This document shows positions 22,561-34,871 of a DNA stretch of 64,000 bases, piece after piece. The stretch spans positions 6,361,501 to 6,425,500 of the forward strand of contig OZ014414.1 in the NCBI GenBank assembly GCA_963965975.1. Reading direction: 5' to 3'. The first letter of the stretch is position 1. Every line of letters begins with the position of its first letter. Both the position numbers and the translations under genes were made by a program. Under the pieces are notes generated by a model. It made no database searches. It was not told the DNA's origin and was given only the letters and a program-made list of their open reading frames with translations. The DNA is from Xestospongia bergquistia (Eukaryota; Porifera; Demospongiae; Haplosclerida; Petrosiidae).

Positions 22561-25090
22561 AAACTAATGACAAATTATTTGCACATTATATTTACATATG
22601 AAATATATTTCTATTATTAGTAAGTCGCAATACTTACTCAACATATTTGTAGTATATAATTCAGCCAATAAAACAAGATATTTATAACCACTTAGTATAG
22701 TACACATAATTTGAATAATTTAGTAATTAAATACCACTAGCGGCTATCACTAATAAAGGTGTAACATACTAATATTCAATCTGTACATATTGATTATTTA
22801 ATAAATAACTAGATTAATATTGGTGGTTCAGTTTCTTCTTTGTATACTATTTACATATGAACATGTAAATGTATCTAAATGTATCAATTGATGTATAAAT
22901 ATTGGAATGTTTCTGTACCATTTGACAAACTGGAGCAGACAAGAATTCTAAAATAAAGAAAAGGGCTTTGAACACATTTCTAATAATAAAATGACTTAAT
23001 TGTTATAAAATAATAGTAATATACTCACTAAAATCCTTTAATATTTGAGTCAAAAGTCACATATAAAAGTCACATATAAAAGTATAATAAATTCACCAAA
23101 ACAAGGACAAGGTTGTATGTACATTACACATAACAGGTAGTCCAAAGCAATGTTAGGACAGTCTGGTTCAAATAACATGTCAAATTTAAAGTAGTATTCA
23201 TGGTTTATAAACTTTTCTAATATAATGACAGCTGAATCAAATTCTTTTTGATTGATGTTTGTATGCTATTTACTAGATAATACTATTAAAGTGGTATTAC
23301 AACAAGCAAACTAATTAAAAATAGGTAATAATCATTAATTTAGACATATGTGTAGCAAGTAATGTATAATAATGATATTAGGCATTAACTATAATCAACA
23401 ATGTAGACAATTTAGACAACATTATTTCCTGTAAACATGTTTTTGTTTGATCAAAGACAACAATTTGGAACAACTTTAATCTAAGAATGACAACAATTAA
23501 TTTATCTATAATTATACTTAAACCTATGTGCATGTGTCTAATAGTGCTTATAACACAGTACATGTGACTTATCAATATATTAATATGTTATCAGACTAGG
23601 TAATCATGACATCATTCTAGTCTATTCATGGCAACATTGTTAAACATGGTACTATAATCATTTCACTTCTTACATACAATCAGATAATAGAAGGTGGATA
23701 TATAGTCACTGTGACTTTGAAAGAAATCTCAGCCTATGCAGAAAATAGTGGTATACTGTATATAGTTGTGGTGTATTCAGTCTCTTAATATTAGCTAATA
23801 ACTTTTATTGAGTATAAACACACCTACATTTAAAACTTAAACAATGACACAACTTGGACATTTTATACTGTAAGTTGTATAGATCACTTAGGGGACAAGA
23901 AGTTTAAATAGAATAATGAATTCATAACTATAGATAAAGGATTCTAAGTAAACACAAGACAATATCAAACAGTAATACAGTACAATAGTAGTATGTACTG
24001 AAATAGTCTTTGGTTATTATATTATAGAATATGATCCTTGAGTTAACCCTTTTTTAACGAAGTAATTGCGTGGGCGGGATCACGCGATGACGAAATAAAA
24101 TTCCCCTCAAGCTCATGAGCACACTGTTTTTCAAGAAGACGATTTAGAAATGTTATAACGTGTTCAAATAAAGCTATAACTAGTTTCTAACTCTCATTTT
24201 AACCTGTAAGTATGTCAGTACAATTGAGTAACGACGAGCGCTATTATTATAGTTGAGTACACGTAAGTCCAATCTCTGGAGGTCCCTCATCATCTTCTTC
24301 CTCACATATAAGTTGTAAAACATCTCGAGTAAAAGTTTGTCTATCATCCATTTCTATTCAAATATTTGTTTGTTTTATTTTATTATCAAGTATAATATCA
24401 TATCACATAAGTGTTGCGGTTTATCGTGTGTGGGTGTTTAGCAGCTCCAGCAGCCTTGTGCAAATTTTGTAAACTAGGTACAGAACTACGGTGTTGAGTT
24501 AACAAGAAGGTAGAATATTGATATCACTCCTTGCAATGTAAGTTATAGGGCCCAGCAGGTGTTTGGAAATGTTCCAAACAAAGCTCCAAATGTGGAGCTT
24601 TGTTGATGAGTGATAGTGAAAAAGGAATATTTGATATTTTTTAGAAATTTTCGAGGTTTACAAGATCAAATTACAGTTTATATAGATTATGTTACAATAA
24701 TATCTGTAGATCTATTCATTCATGTATATATGGATCACTCAATAGTAATGCACCATTTCACTGATCTATTTCTGTCATATCCTGCCTTAGTTAGTAACTT
24801 ACTACTCATTAATATTCACAAGTTAGTTTTGTATTTAAATCTTTTGTTTTTGTATTTCAGTCAGTTAGTGAGTGAATGAGTTTTGGTAGTCATATTTTTA
24901 TTTTATACTGTTATTTTGAGTCATTTGTGTTGAGTTTCGTCTGATGTTATTTAGTAGTTCTTTGTTGACTGTGACATTTTTTGCAACTGCTTGCATCTCG
25001 GTTATTTCAATTTCTATTCATCCATTGTAGAGAACTACTGATGGCATTAGCGACCTTGGTTTAAATACTTATGAATTAATAGTTTAAAAG
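22561..25090. other. Largely empty AT-rich intergenic stretch
   Basis: Apart from the short reading at 24247-24351 I see no coding signal. 24043-24120 has TTAACCC followed by a CG-containing block that could be the end of a TTAA-type transposon remnant. Confidence 0.5.
24247..24351 (-). CDS. 34-residue acidic reading, possible transposase N-terminus
   Basis: ATG at 24351 gives MDDRQTFTRDVLQLICEEED, then DEGPPEIGLTCTQL and a stop. An N-terminal helix followed by an acidic stretch is common at the start of piggyBac-type transposases, and TTAACCC lies downstream at 24043. It may equally be a first exon of something else. Confidence 0.25.
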   Translation of the reverse strand: MDDRQTFTRDVLQLICEEEDDEGPPEIGLTCTQL

Positions 25091-25097
25091 TTAATTT

Positions 25098-25331
25098 CTA
25101 AATTTGGTTTAAGTAAAGAAAGTTAAGACATATAGTCTTGTAGTTTTGGTAACTACATATACAAGCATAGATTATAGATACTTTATATTTCCATTTAAAT
25201 CCTTCAATGATAACAATAGTATAGTCATTTCCTATTGCAATTTGAGAAGTACAAGGACATAACTCTTTGTGTACATGTATATTGACAATAGTGTAAGGAA
25301 AGAGATATAAAAAGCTTGTAGGTGTTGTCAC
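25098..25331 (-). other. Unrecognised open frame, possible exon
   Basis: 77 codons encoding TTPTSFLYLFPYTIVNIHVH, KELCPCTSQIAIGNDYTIVI and FKWKYKVS. The CPC..Q...G.DYTI form faintly recalls a netrin-like (NTR) module. No start context or partner exons are evident. Confidence 0.2.
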
Positions 25332-25566
25332 ATTTATACTACATGCTTATACTAACACATACATTATCTGTAATTTCATAAACATTGTAAACAAAATTAA
25401 AATCGAAAAAATCATCCTATAATTGTTTTGGATGATACTGACTTCACAATGAAACATTGAATAAAACTTCAAAGGGTTATATTATTAGCAACAGAGTCTG
25501 TGGAGACTATAGAATGGTAAGAAATAATTCTGCCAACTATGCTATTATCTGTGTATGTCAGATTTC

Positions 25567-27876
25567 ATAAGATTGGTTTGGAAGACTTGTTATGTATTAT
25601 ACATACATAGGTATATGTTTATTTATAATTCATTTATTATATTGTCATATGCAAATATAAAAATGGAGAAATAAAATACCTGCATATAATAACAACTAAG
25701 GCAAAGCTCAAATAACAAATTATATTAATGTTATTGTGCAATTAATACACAGGTTTATGATATGCCTTAACCTCAAATTATTTCTTCAATAAAATGGAAA
25801 CTTAACACAAATACAGTCTATATGAAGTTTTGTAATTAGATTAATTACATGTAAATGGCTATTTAGAAAACTTAAATGTTTAGAACTCCATACATTGCAA
25901 ATTATAATCATCAGTAAAATAAGCAAATAAGCACAACAGTATGAAAATGTAAAGCAGTTTGCGAATATAAAGTTCAATGATTTCCAGTGGAGTATCTTCA
26001 TCATTTGATGGATTTTCACTGCCACACGTTCTTAATTCAATATCTTCAGTGGTAGTCTCATTGATATCCTTTATAAACCATGGCATCTTAGGATTAGTAC
26101 AACATGGTCCTTCATTTCCATTACATTGTTGTCCATCACACAATGGATCACTGGAATATAAGACTAATTGCTCAAATTCTTCTGAAGGTAATGTAGATTC
26201 ACAATAGTAATCACTACCTACCCACTCTGGTACATATGTACCACTACTATCATTATTACATGGACAATTATATTGACGAATTAAGACATTTCCTTCAACT
26301 GTCTCTCTCGCACCACAAGCATAAGTCCAGATATGTTTACGAGGATTACTACAATCAGTAATTGTAACACCATCAACATATGTGCTGCAATTATCAAAGT
26401 CTGAAATGGCATTACTAGCATGTAAAGGTGGAAATCCATCTGGTACACCAAACTGATATAACCTCTTATTCGACCACAAACTTTATTGTAATAAAATCCA
26501 CAAGCAGAGTAAATTATAGATGAAGACATAGGTCGACCACAAAGCCTGTGATCTATGTTGTCAAATTGTCGTAGTGTTAGTCCAAGTGGACAGGTAGAAT
26601 TAGGTTCACTTGTGTTGAGGTAGCCTATTCTCATCCAGTCACCTTTACCATCACAGTTAGTAACCTCCATATCACAGTATACTGATTAAAAGAACCATTA
26701 GGAAGTCGTATTGTGTAATAACCTGAGAGAGAAAGATTATTTTGTTGTTTAATATCAAGACATGTAGTTAGATATGAGTTAATGAACTTAGAGATTGCTT
26801 CTAATTGTTCCATCAATTTTCCACCAAGATCAGTAATGTTTTCACATTCATAAGATTTTTCCACACAATGTTGTGATGAATAATAGTTTCTCCATAACAC
26901 CCAAAAACGAGAGCTCCAAAAAAAGAAAGCACTTACCAAAAAGCGGAACCATTGCTAAATGTAGTTGTGAGGCGAGCCTGAGCGACAGTGGAAGTTATTG
27001 ATTGGCGAGCCAAGGCGCGCGCTCTAAAATATTTTCATCTAATTAATATTACTTAATATTATTTAATATTTAATCTAATTAATTAATATTAATATTATTA
27101 ATATTTAAAGTGTTTTTTTTACTCAATTTTTAATTTAATGTTGTTCGGAGACAAATGATCAAGACAAAACTATTCTTCTGTTATCGCACTTAGCTATAAA
27201 TTGGCCAATCACAGTTATATCTAAATGTTTTTTGATAACTTCTCTATAATTATAGACAAAATTGCCATATTTACTAGATGCATTCGGCTATTGTTGAACA
27301 AAGACAGGTTTTTCCATGTTTGAGAGGAGAAAAGATCTTTCACAAGATGATATGCTGACTACGATTGCGAGTGAAATCAGCAGTAGTGGGATTACACTTG
27401 GAATTATGCTTGAAGAGGACTGAGTTCATAATCTCTTATACTTTGAGAGAAATACTGGTAGTGCTAGAACTACCATATTGATTGTGAACAAATATCTTGA
27501 CTACCTGTTACTAATGTATTGTTATAACTAATACTAGATTTAATTATCATACTTTGTTTTCTTCATGGAAAGAAATCATTCAAAGACTAAGTTCCATAGT
27601 TAATTATTTAAAATAGAACAAAATGGTCTATTTTTTTAAAATGCTTTGATCCTTCAGTTATATTAGTAATATAATTACATACGCTGTTGGCTGTACTTAA
27701 AGTATAGACAAAATGGGTGTAGAAAATTAATAAAAGTAGACCAAATAAGAAGTAACTATAAATAGCAAATAATAATTAAGTACAACTCATTGTGTTTATG
27801 ACTATAAGACATAAAGAGATGGATGGACTAATGACAAATTATTTGCACATTATATTTACACATGAAATATATTTGG
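25567..27876 (-). repeat. Segmental duplication, copy B
   Basis: Colinear with copy A (17889-22560). It lacks the 18011-18252 MITE and the ~1.98 kb middle block. Its fibrinogen-like gene is broken (see 25880-26952). Confidence 0.8.
25880..26952 (-). pseudogene. Fibrinogen-like gene, broken duplicate
   Basis: Closely related to 18507-19691. The start ATG is at 26952. About 225 bases coding for the N-terminal region after the signal peptide are missing, so the reading passes from the leader to NYYSSQHCVEKSYECEN. Frameshifts occur near SLISVYCDM (a base lost near 26690) and near GRIRGYQFG (about 26460). The C-terminal half (VPDGFPPLHASNAISD to DTPLEIIELYIR) is open, but it no longer ends at the usual stop and runs on for about 22 residues. 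It is a recent pseudogene by its similarity to the intact copy. Confidence 0.8.
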
Positions 27877-27879
27877 TAT

Positions 27880-29066
27880 TTTTTGGTATTTTGTGTTGCC
27901 ACACCTACAATAAGAATTTCTTCAAGAGACATGTTGTTTCACATTCCCTTCATTTATTATGTGAAATATGTAAGTGAGAATAGCTGTATCTGTATTATTT
28001 TAATCAACACTATTTAGATGATCAAAGCATTTGTAGGTTTTAAATCAGTGAATATCACAGTCTAATATCACAGTCTTTGCAGTTATATGTTCCCAATATG
28101 AAATTGCTAAGTTGTGTTGTCATTCTTTTAATGTAAATAAAGTATATGTTATTGATTGGATTGCTATGCATATTGAAGTTGTCATAATACACAATAAAAA
28201 TGTTATCATTATCTGATCTGAGTGGTAAGACTATATACACATTAACAGATATAATAGTCAAGCTACAGACAGGGCAGTAATCTTTGTTCTCTTAGAAACG
28301 ATACATGTGTAGGAATATCCCTTATGATATGACCACATACAGTAGTGAGAAGCTCTACAATTCTCTGTTCTACATTGCTAATAACCTTTTGATTTCTAAT
28401 TACTGAATGTTTTGTAGTATGCTATTATAATAGTAAGTAAATGTGTGTCTCTTAGACTGACTATGTGCTGGTAAGTGTTGTATATAATTCATAAAATTCT
28501 AGATTCCTACTGTACCAAGTGGATATGACATTACTATATTCAAATCTTATTTCTTAAAATAGTCATTATTTTGATGTGTCTTTTCTTATCTTACAGATTA
28601 AAACACAGTATTATCTAAAACACCAGTTATCACTTTATAATGGAAGTATGTGGTGTTTTTTTCAATTCTTGTCTCTGAAGCTTTGACTTTGTTGAAACTA
28701 TTGCTATACAATTATCATTGAGTAGTCATCCTCTAATTATATTTTTAGATGGTATAGTTTGAAAAATGTCAACTTCATGTATCTAATATGTGGTGATCTT
28801 GGTCATTGACTACTGCATATTCTACAAACATGACTTTAAATAAAGACATCTATCACTGTTATTGAATTATAACTTTTTCATTATTTTATTTATGTCAGTG
28901 TTAATCATTATCTTTGTTATATTGTTATAGTTTTATATTGATACTGTTAAACTAATGTTATGTAAAAATGTTTAAACTATTATTCATTGTTTAACAAAGA
29001 ATATGGTATATCAGCATATGTGCATTCTTCAATTAGTCTAAAGCTATAGGGCGGTCACTCAGCCCA
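27880..29066. other. Intergenic with one possible terminal exon
   Basis: AT-rich. The only coding-like signal is the minus-strand stretch at 28263-28402. Confidence 0.4.
28263..28402 (-). other. Possible terminal exon, unrecognised
   Basis: After an acceptor (ACATTCAG) the minus strand encodes NQKVISNVEQRIVELLTTVC, then GHIIRDIPTHVSFLREQRLL and a stop. The helix-like pattern looks protein-coding but I recognise no family and see no upstream exon. Confidence 0.25.
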
Positions 29067-29074
29067 GTGTAATT

Positions 29075-29698
29075 AGTCTCGTCCCAGACCTACTCGCAAA
29101 CGAAATTAGGTCTGGTCACACGAGTTGACTTTTGCGTCCCCAGTAAGGAATTTGGCGCGGGTGTTCATCATTTTTCAATTTTTCATCAATGTATTCATCA
29201 TGTTTGTTATTATAAGAAACAAAAATGATGAATATGGTATGCAATTAGAGGTAGTGTGAAATATGAAATAAAGTAGGTGTGGAAGTGTATGCATGGCTAC
29301 TATTCAAGAAATCTGCTACTCCTGCTGTTCTGACCTAATCTTTAAGCAATAAACCCAAAGATTATGTTATTATAAGAAACAAAAATGATGAATATTCCTG
29401 TCTATACTCCATAGTTGTAGATGTGCTAAGTAATGAGAAACTTGAAATGTAACCAGAGAAGATTCACAAAGAAATAGACAAACTATTTTGTAATTTTTTT
29501 GTTTCTCTTTGAGAGTAAATCAAAATTCTTTGGTAACTTCGTTGATTTTAAAGAAAACGTTTGCAGTAGACATATCTCCACGCTTTAAACACTTCAATTT
29601 AATGATTTCACACTACCTCTAATTGCATACCAGCACTCGCTACACATTTCTTACTGGGGACCTACTTTCACTTGCGAGTAGGTCTGGGGACGAGACTA
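29075..29698. mobile_element. hAT-type MITE with a perfect 8-base target duplication
   Basis: Ends are TAGTCTCGTCCCAGACCTAC and its inverse (GTAGGTCTGGGGACGAGACTA). Both flanks carry AGTGTAAT (29067-29074 and 29699-29706). Inside, GTTATTATAAGAAACAAAAA is repeated directly at about 29205 and 29368, and a block with ATGCAATTAGAGGTAGTGTG (about 29240) recurs inverted near 29607-29631. There is no open frame. An 8-base duplication with TAG ends fits the hAT superfamily. Confidence 0.9.
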
Positions 29699-30133
29699 AG
29701 TGTAATGAGATGATGAAATGCTGCACTACAATGGCAAACTCCATGTAATTTTTTTTTGATAATAAACCTGCATTCACACTGAATATCTACAAGGTTAAAT
29801 AATACGTGTGTATATTTTTGTTGCTATGTGCTATCATGGTGCATTTTGATGATCAACTGAGAATGCTCAGCCGCTCTATTGTTGTACTCGAAAAATAAAA
29901 TTAATCGCCATAATTTCATTTTAGGGAGTAGTTTGCAGGAAAAGGGAATAGGAACCAGTGTCTATTCGGTTCATCAGTCTGACAATGTTCTCTGCAATTA
30001 AGACAGATGAAGCTTTTTCTGGCTAAAACAAAAGAGGAAGGCAGTAGTAACAAATACAGTCAGAATAGCAGTACACCGTGTGTGTTGGTATATAGCTTGT
30101 GTGAGTTGTGTCACTTAGCTTTTGTACAAAGTT

Positions 30134-30835
30134 GGTCTCCTCACATCTCTTCTGTGTGCTCCAAGTCTCGTAAAATTCTTGGCTACATCTTTCGTAACTT
30201 TTATCGTTTCTCCTCTCCATCATCACTTTTTACATTATACTCTTCACTTGTTCTTCCACACTTATCTTACTGCTCATCTCTTTGAGATCCTCATACTAAA
30301 TCTGATTTTAAAAGTCTTGAATGCGTCCAGAAATTTGCACTTAGAATATGTTCTAAACAGTGACACTCTAACTATGACAGACACCTTGAACTTTTCAATC
30401 TTGTCCTCTTATGCACTCAAAGAGCTATTTCTAAACTTACTCTTCTCTTTAAATTTATGAATGGTTTCACTTTTCTTCCAAATGGTATTTTATCACTTCA
30501 ACCTTCTTTTTCAAGACCTTCCAGATACTACCATACTAACAACATCTCAATCCCTTTTTGCCATTCATCTGCTGCCTTCTACTCTTTCATTCCTTCTTCT
30601 TCTTCTCTCTGGAATTCTCTACCTCAAGAAATTAAATCATGTGACTCAATCTTAAAATCAATCTTAAATCAAAACTAATAGATCATTTTCACCATTCAAA
30701 CTAGTATATGTATGTGTATATCTATTCATTATTTAAGATACTTTTTATCTAATTATTGTTCCATATTTGTGCACTCATTCTATTAGCATATGCTATTGAG
30801 TGTTTTATTTATGAAATAATAAAAAGTGAGCTTTT
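30134..30835 (+). mobile_element. LINE (non-LTR retrotransposon) 3' fragment
   Basis: It encodes the end of a LINE reverse transcriptase, of CR1/L2/jockey type by its wording: SWSPHISSVCSKSRKILGYI, LVLPHLSYCSSLWDP (the W codon is a stop here), ECVQKFALRICSK, AISKLTLLFKFMNG and SSSSLWNSLPQEIKSC, ending SILKSILNQN. There are at least two in-frame stops in place of Trp codons and one frame change near 30450. A 3' untranslated stretch ends with AATAATAAAAAG near 30830. The 5' part is missing, as usual for LINE insertions. Confidence 0.8.
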
Positions 30836-32028
30836 TTAGTCAGTTTATTTTCTTTTTATTCAGCCCTTAGTCTTAATGCATCAATAGTCTTGAGCAAGAC
30901 AGTAATAGAATCATTTCTAAAATAATACTCGAGTAGTTCTTTTGTATGTGTTATATGGACTGTAGTAATCAGTACATATGCTGAACTTTTCCATACAATG
31001 AAGTAAATCCAAATAAAGCCAGTCAATTGTCTTTAGTTCAAGTTTATTCCTCTTTCATGCGTCAAATTTTGTAATAAGCTCATCCTCTCTAGTACTTAAA
31101 TTGTGTAGTGCAGTACAAAATAACATATAACTTGTTATCATCTTGTTATTGTATATTCTGCTCAAAGTATATCTTCCAACTTACGTCCTATATTACTTGC
31201 TATATGAACAGTATAAATATAATTACATGTACTCTCATTTGGTCTATTTTGATAACCTTCCCACATCTATCCTTTAATTTCTTGTATATCAATGTAAGTC
31301 CTTTGTCTATCTACTTACTACCTATTGTATATAAATATGACACATTATATATAATTATCAAAGGAGCATATGTTATAACTAAATATCAGTACATACAGAA
31401 TGTAATAATATCATCTCCACACGTTCACAGAATGTACTTACCTAATAATGATGTCACCACACTTCAGCACATGTTGTATGCATTATAGACAGATATAACT
31501 AGTAAAATGAATTGTTTTCACCATAATTATAGCTAATAATTAATAACATGACCAAACTGTAGCATTCCAACCAATGAGGTAATATACAATGCAACATAAT
31601 ATTATATAGTGTTACTAATATCACCATGACAACTTGCAGACATGTTCCATTATTATTATATTCATCTACATGTCTGCAGTTAACACATCCTATAATTTGG
31701 TCATGTCATTGTTTGTTAGCTATGCTGTAAACATTCTGTGCTGATGATGTCATCCAGTATTGATATATAATAGGAGAACATTAGTTTTTACAAATTATTT
31801 TGATATAATATATTGCCATATTGAAAGTAATATATATCACACACACAAATTACAAATACCTAATAAATTGTCCCATACATTCAGTTTGAAATATTGACTT
31901 TATTTCAATAACTAAAAATTTATGAAGCAAAACTAACTACAACAATACACTTAACAAAACAATACAAGTTATATATAATTAATATAGGTAACTGCATATA
32001 GTCATACACTTCTTTCTGCTGTAGTATG
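30836..32028. other. No gene seen
   Basis: AT-rich. A 126-codon plus-strand frame (31108-31488) is low-complexity in composition and has no motif. CATGTCTGCA near 31640 and 31670 forms a small hairpin. Confidence 0.4.
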
Positions 32029-32732
32029 TTAGTAATAAAATATTATAACTTGTATAATGGCTGCTAACACCAACACTGCAAAGAGTGAAGAGCTTTTAAA
32101 ACCAACAACTCCAGAAGGACAAGGATCAGTATTGGTAATGTGACATATTGTCAAATTAAAAAAACCATCAAGCAGAGGAGCACCACAACATTCCATGTAA
32201 TCTATAAACCTTGTCACGTTATTTTGACAAGAACCATCAATACAATAATAATAAAAGTAGTTGTTAAAATCATAACCGCAAACATGAGCAATTGTAAGAG
32301 GAGGTATTTTCACACCTGAAGTAATCCCATGTAAATAACATACCATACAATATTGTTGATTGATTCTTCCACATATACCATCATTATAAAATGAGAAAAA
32401 ATATGCAGTATCATTAAAGCAACTGTAGTAGGCAACAAAAACATCTTTACATTTACTAGAACAGAACGTATTCACAGCACTTTTTAGTTTATCTTCAAAG
32501 ACATTAACATTGGAGAATGTATCTGAAATCAGATCAATAGAAAATTCCACATCAATACAAACATTAATTTTGTATTGTTAATCAACTGAAATAATTCAGC
32601 ACAACTCAGAGCTTCAAAATTTCGCTTCGTTACATGTGACCCACCAGTAGTAACAGCATCTACCAATACAAACTTATGGTAACAGGTTAAAAGAGGAACG
32701 AAGAAAAGAATAAATTTGTGCATCATTGACAT
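32029..32732 (-). CDS. Cysteine-rich secreted or membrane-anchored protein, one frame break
   Basis: ATG at 32732 gives the signal peptide MSMMHKFILFFVPLLTCYHK, then FEALSCAELFQLINNTK. The frame changes within a short A run near 32567, after which CIDVEFSIDLISDTFSNVNV continues open to the stop at 32029. Cysteine spacing is regular (CSSKCKDVFVAYYSC, CGRINQQYCMVCYLHG, CGYDFNNYFYYYC, MECCGAPL, CHITNTDPC). The C-terminus (SSSLFAVLVLAAIIQVIIFY) is hydrophobic and could be a membrane anchor or a GPI signal. The family is one of the Cys-rich secreted proteins expanded in sponges; I cannot name it. A single missing base in a homopolymer could be an assembly error, so this may be a working gene of about 230 residues. 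Confidence 0.6.
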
Positions 32733-33060
32733 AATCAGTCATAATAAATAGGCAGTCTGTTAACTTTACACTCTATCTTGATATAAATAAGTTCAGTATA
32801 TAACAGCAATATATATACTAAAGAAGATTAACTCTGCCAATGAAAAACTTACCTGTTCTTTGTTTATTGGATTGAAAAATGAATAAAGAATTTGCTGTTG
32901 TATTTGTTGTTTATTGGATGATTTAACCTATATATGATTATACAGATAGCATAATGTAAATTGTTAGAAGAAACAATTAATTTATGCATGGAAAATAGTA
33001 ATCAAAACAGTATTGTTTACTATCAGTTTACTACATACAACCTATATATATTGGTTTAAT

Positions 33061-33410
33061 CAACCAGTCAGTTTTTATTTGATCCATCATCAAATGCACG
33101 TCATGTGTCTGAATATGTTTTACGAGGATTACTATCATTTATAATGGATATGCCATCAACATAAATAGCATCAGTATTAATTTTAGATTAAAATTATATG
33201 GAAGAAATACATCAGGAGACCCCAAATTGATATCTCTTACTTGTACACATACTTTGTTGTAACTATCTCCACAAGCAGAGAAGAATATTGGAGCTTGACT
33301 AGCGGATGATGACACTGGTCGACCACATATTATCATGTTGTTTTATTGTTAGTCCAGATGGACAAGTAGCCACTCTCATCCATTCTCCCTCCTTTACCAT
33401 CAATTGAGGA
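33061..33410 (-). pseudogene. Fibrinogen-like gene remnant
   Basis: Pieces in order on the minus strand: EWMRVATCPSGLTIKQHDN, CGRPVSSSASQAPIFFSACG, YNKVCVQVRDINLGSPDVF, then AYPL / ISIINDSNPRKT in shifting frames. These match GWMRIGYL...CPLGLT, CGRP, YYSKVCGRIRGYQFG and VDGVTITYGSNPRK of the intact gene. No N- or C-terminus remains. Confidence 0.65.
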
Positions 33411-33424
33411 TTATAACAAACACA

Positions 33425-33700
33425 AATATTTATAAGAGGCCTCACTAGAATTAAGAACACCATTATTAGCAAGAACACTAAGACTATAGCTGGTATTAGG
33501 TGAGAGCCCTGTCTTATTAATATTAAAGTTACTCTTTTTTGTTTGTTCAGTAATGATATTGTTTAGGATAGCAAAGAAGCTCTGATTTACATTGCCTCTT
33601 AACTGAGTCTCATTAGATTATCCCAATAAAGGAAAATGTTATCAGGTCCATAGACAAGAGATTTGAGTCCAGTTATTGGATCAGGTACTACAGATAAAGA
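33425..33700 (-). pseudogene. Fibronectin type III domain remnant
   Basis: The minus strand encodes VPDPITGLKSLVYGPDNIFL, YWDN, then in a second frame ETQLRGNVNQSFFAILNNII and NINKTGLSPNTSYSLSVLAN. The proline start, the central YW and the GLSPNTSYSLSV strand are diagnostic of FN3. It is probably part of the ectodomain of a receptor kinase or phosphatase, broken by one shift. Confidence 0.55.
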
Positions 33701-34139
33701 ACAGACATGTTTTATAACTTGATATGATCACCATTTATAAATTTAATACATTAATTTTGATAAGCTCTTACAACTATTATTAACATAACATTATAATAGA
33801 AGTAACATTACTTCACCTAATCACATGTTAGCCCATTTTTAGTATGTGGATGACTTTGAGGTCTACTATTTGTTGTTTTAAAAGAATATTAGATTATTGA
33901 TCTTTTGTACTTTGTACACCTGTTATAATATTGTGTCATTGACAGGTAGTGTTTGCAAAGTTTGTTGCTCAAGTCCAATGAAGTAGTCTATAAGAACATA
34001 TAAATGTATGAACATGTTACTGTCTGACCATTTGTTTTCTTATTCTATTTGACTGTACATTAACATGTTCCTATATTAATAATGTATACACTGATCTGTC
34101 CATTATCTTATTCATTAAATGGATTAATGATGACAGACA

Positions 34140-34545
34140 TTTGAACATCAAAAGGAACATCATTACCACTAATTATTCTTGTAATACCATCATGATATAA
34201 TTTGAATACTCTCAATATATTAGTTTCCCATGAGTGGTTCGGCCAACAATGTATAATGTCTGTGTAATCCAATCATATATATCCAAATCCATATGGATTA
34301 AAATTAGACTCCATTTTAACAAAGAACTATAAAATAAATTGAATAGAGAGAGAAAGAATACGTTTACTGACCTCATCTTCACTAATAATATCTAATGTTC
34401 TCTTATAAACAGCATGTTCTAATGAGTTATAATAGTAGACAGTCCTATCCAATGTATCCAATGTAATAGGAGGAGTGACACAAGAGATTGTGACATTCCC
34501 ACGTTCATCTTGGATTGATCCATCATTAGATGAAGAATATTTCAA
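34140..34545 (-). pseudogene. Receptor ectodomain remnants, unnamed
   Basis: An open stretch 34545-34327 encodes SSSNDGSIQDERGNVTISCV, TPPITLDTLDRTVYYYNSLE and a helix ending DEVSKRI at a GTAAAC donor. A second block (about 34310-34140) encodes SNFNPYGFGY, then DIIHCWPNHSWETNILRVFK and HDGITRIISGNDVPFDVQMS with one stop. Both lie upstream, in minus-strand order, of the FN3 remnant and could belong to the same former receptor gene. I do not recognise the domains. Confidence 0.35.
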
Positions 34546-34871
34546 GAAGTGATGTGATCACTACAGATTAAAAACAGATGTATTATTGTCATAAATATAA
34601 TAGTCCTGGGTCAATTCAAGGATAAAGTCCTTACAGCCAGTAATGAACAATTGAACATTATAATATTAATATAATATAGTTACATGTTAAAATACTAGGT
34701 ACATAATATGGGAGGATAGATTAGACAACAAGGAATGAATACAATACTAACCTGTAATACATAACAGTTCAAATTCAACACAAGCTACTGTCACTCATGT
34801 TATGATTATTATTAAAATGGATGTGGTCATTGTAATGAGCCCCACCCAAAAGGTTACCAAATTCACTGGGT

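Noticed and set aside
25977-26207. 76-codon plus-strand frame
   Set aside because: Antisense of the fibrinogen-like pseudogene's C-terminal part; no independent support.
31108-31488. 126-codon plus-strand frame
   Set aside because: Composition follows the AT-rich background (Ile/Tyr/Leu/Ser), with no motif, signal peptide or splice context.
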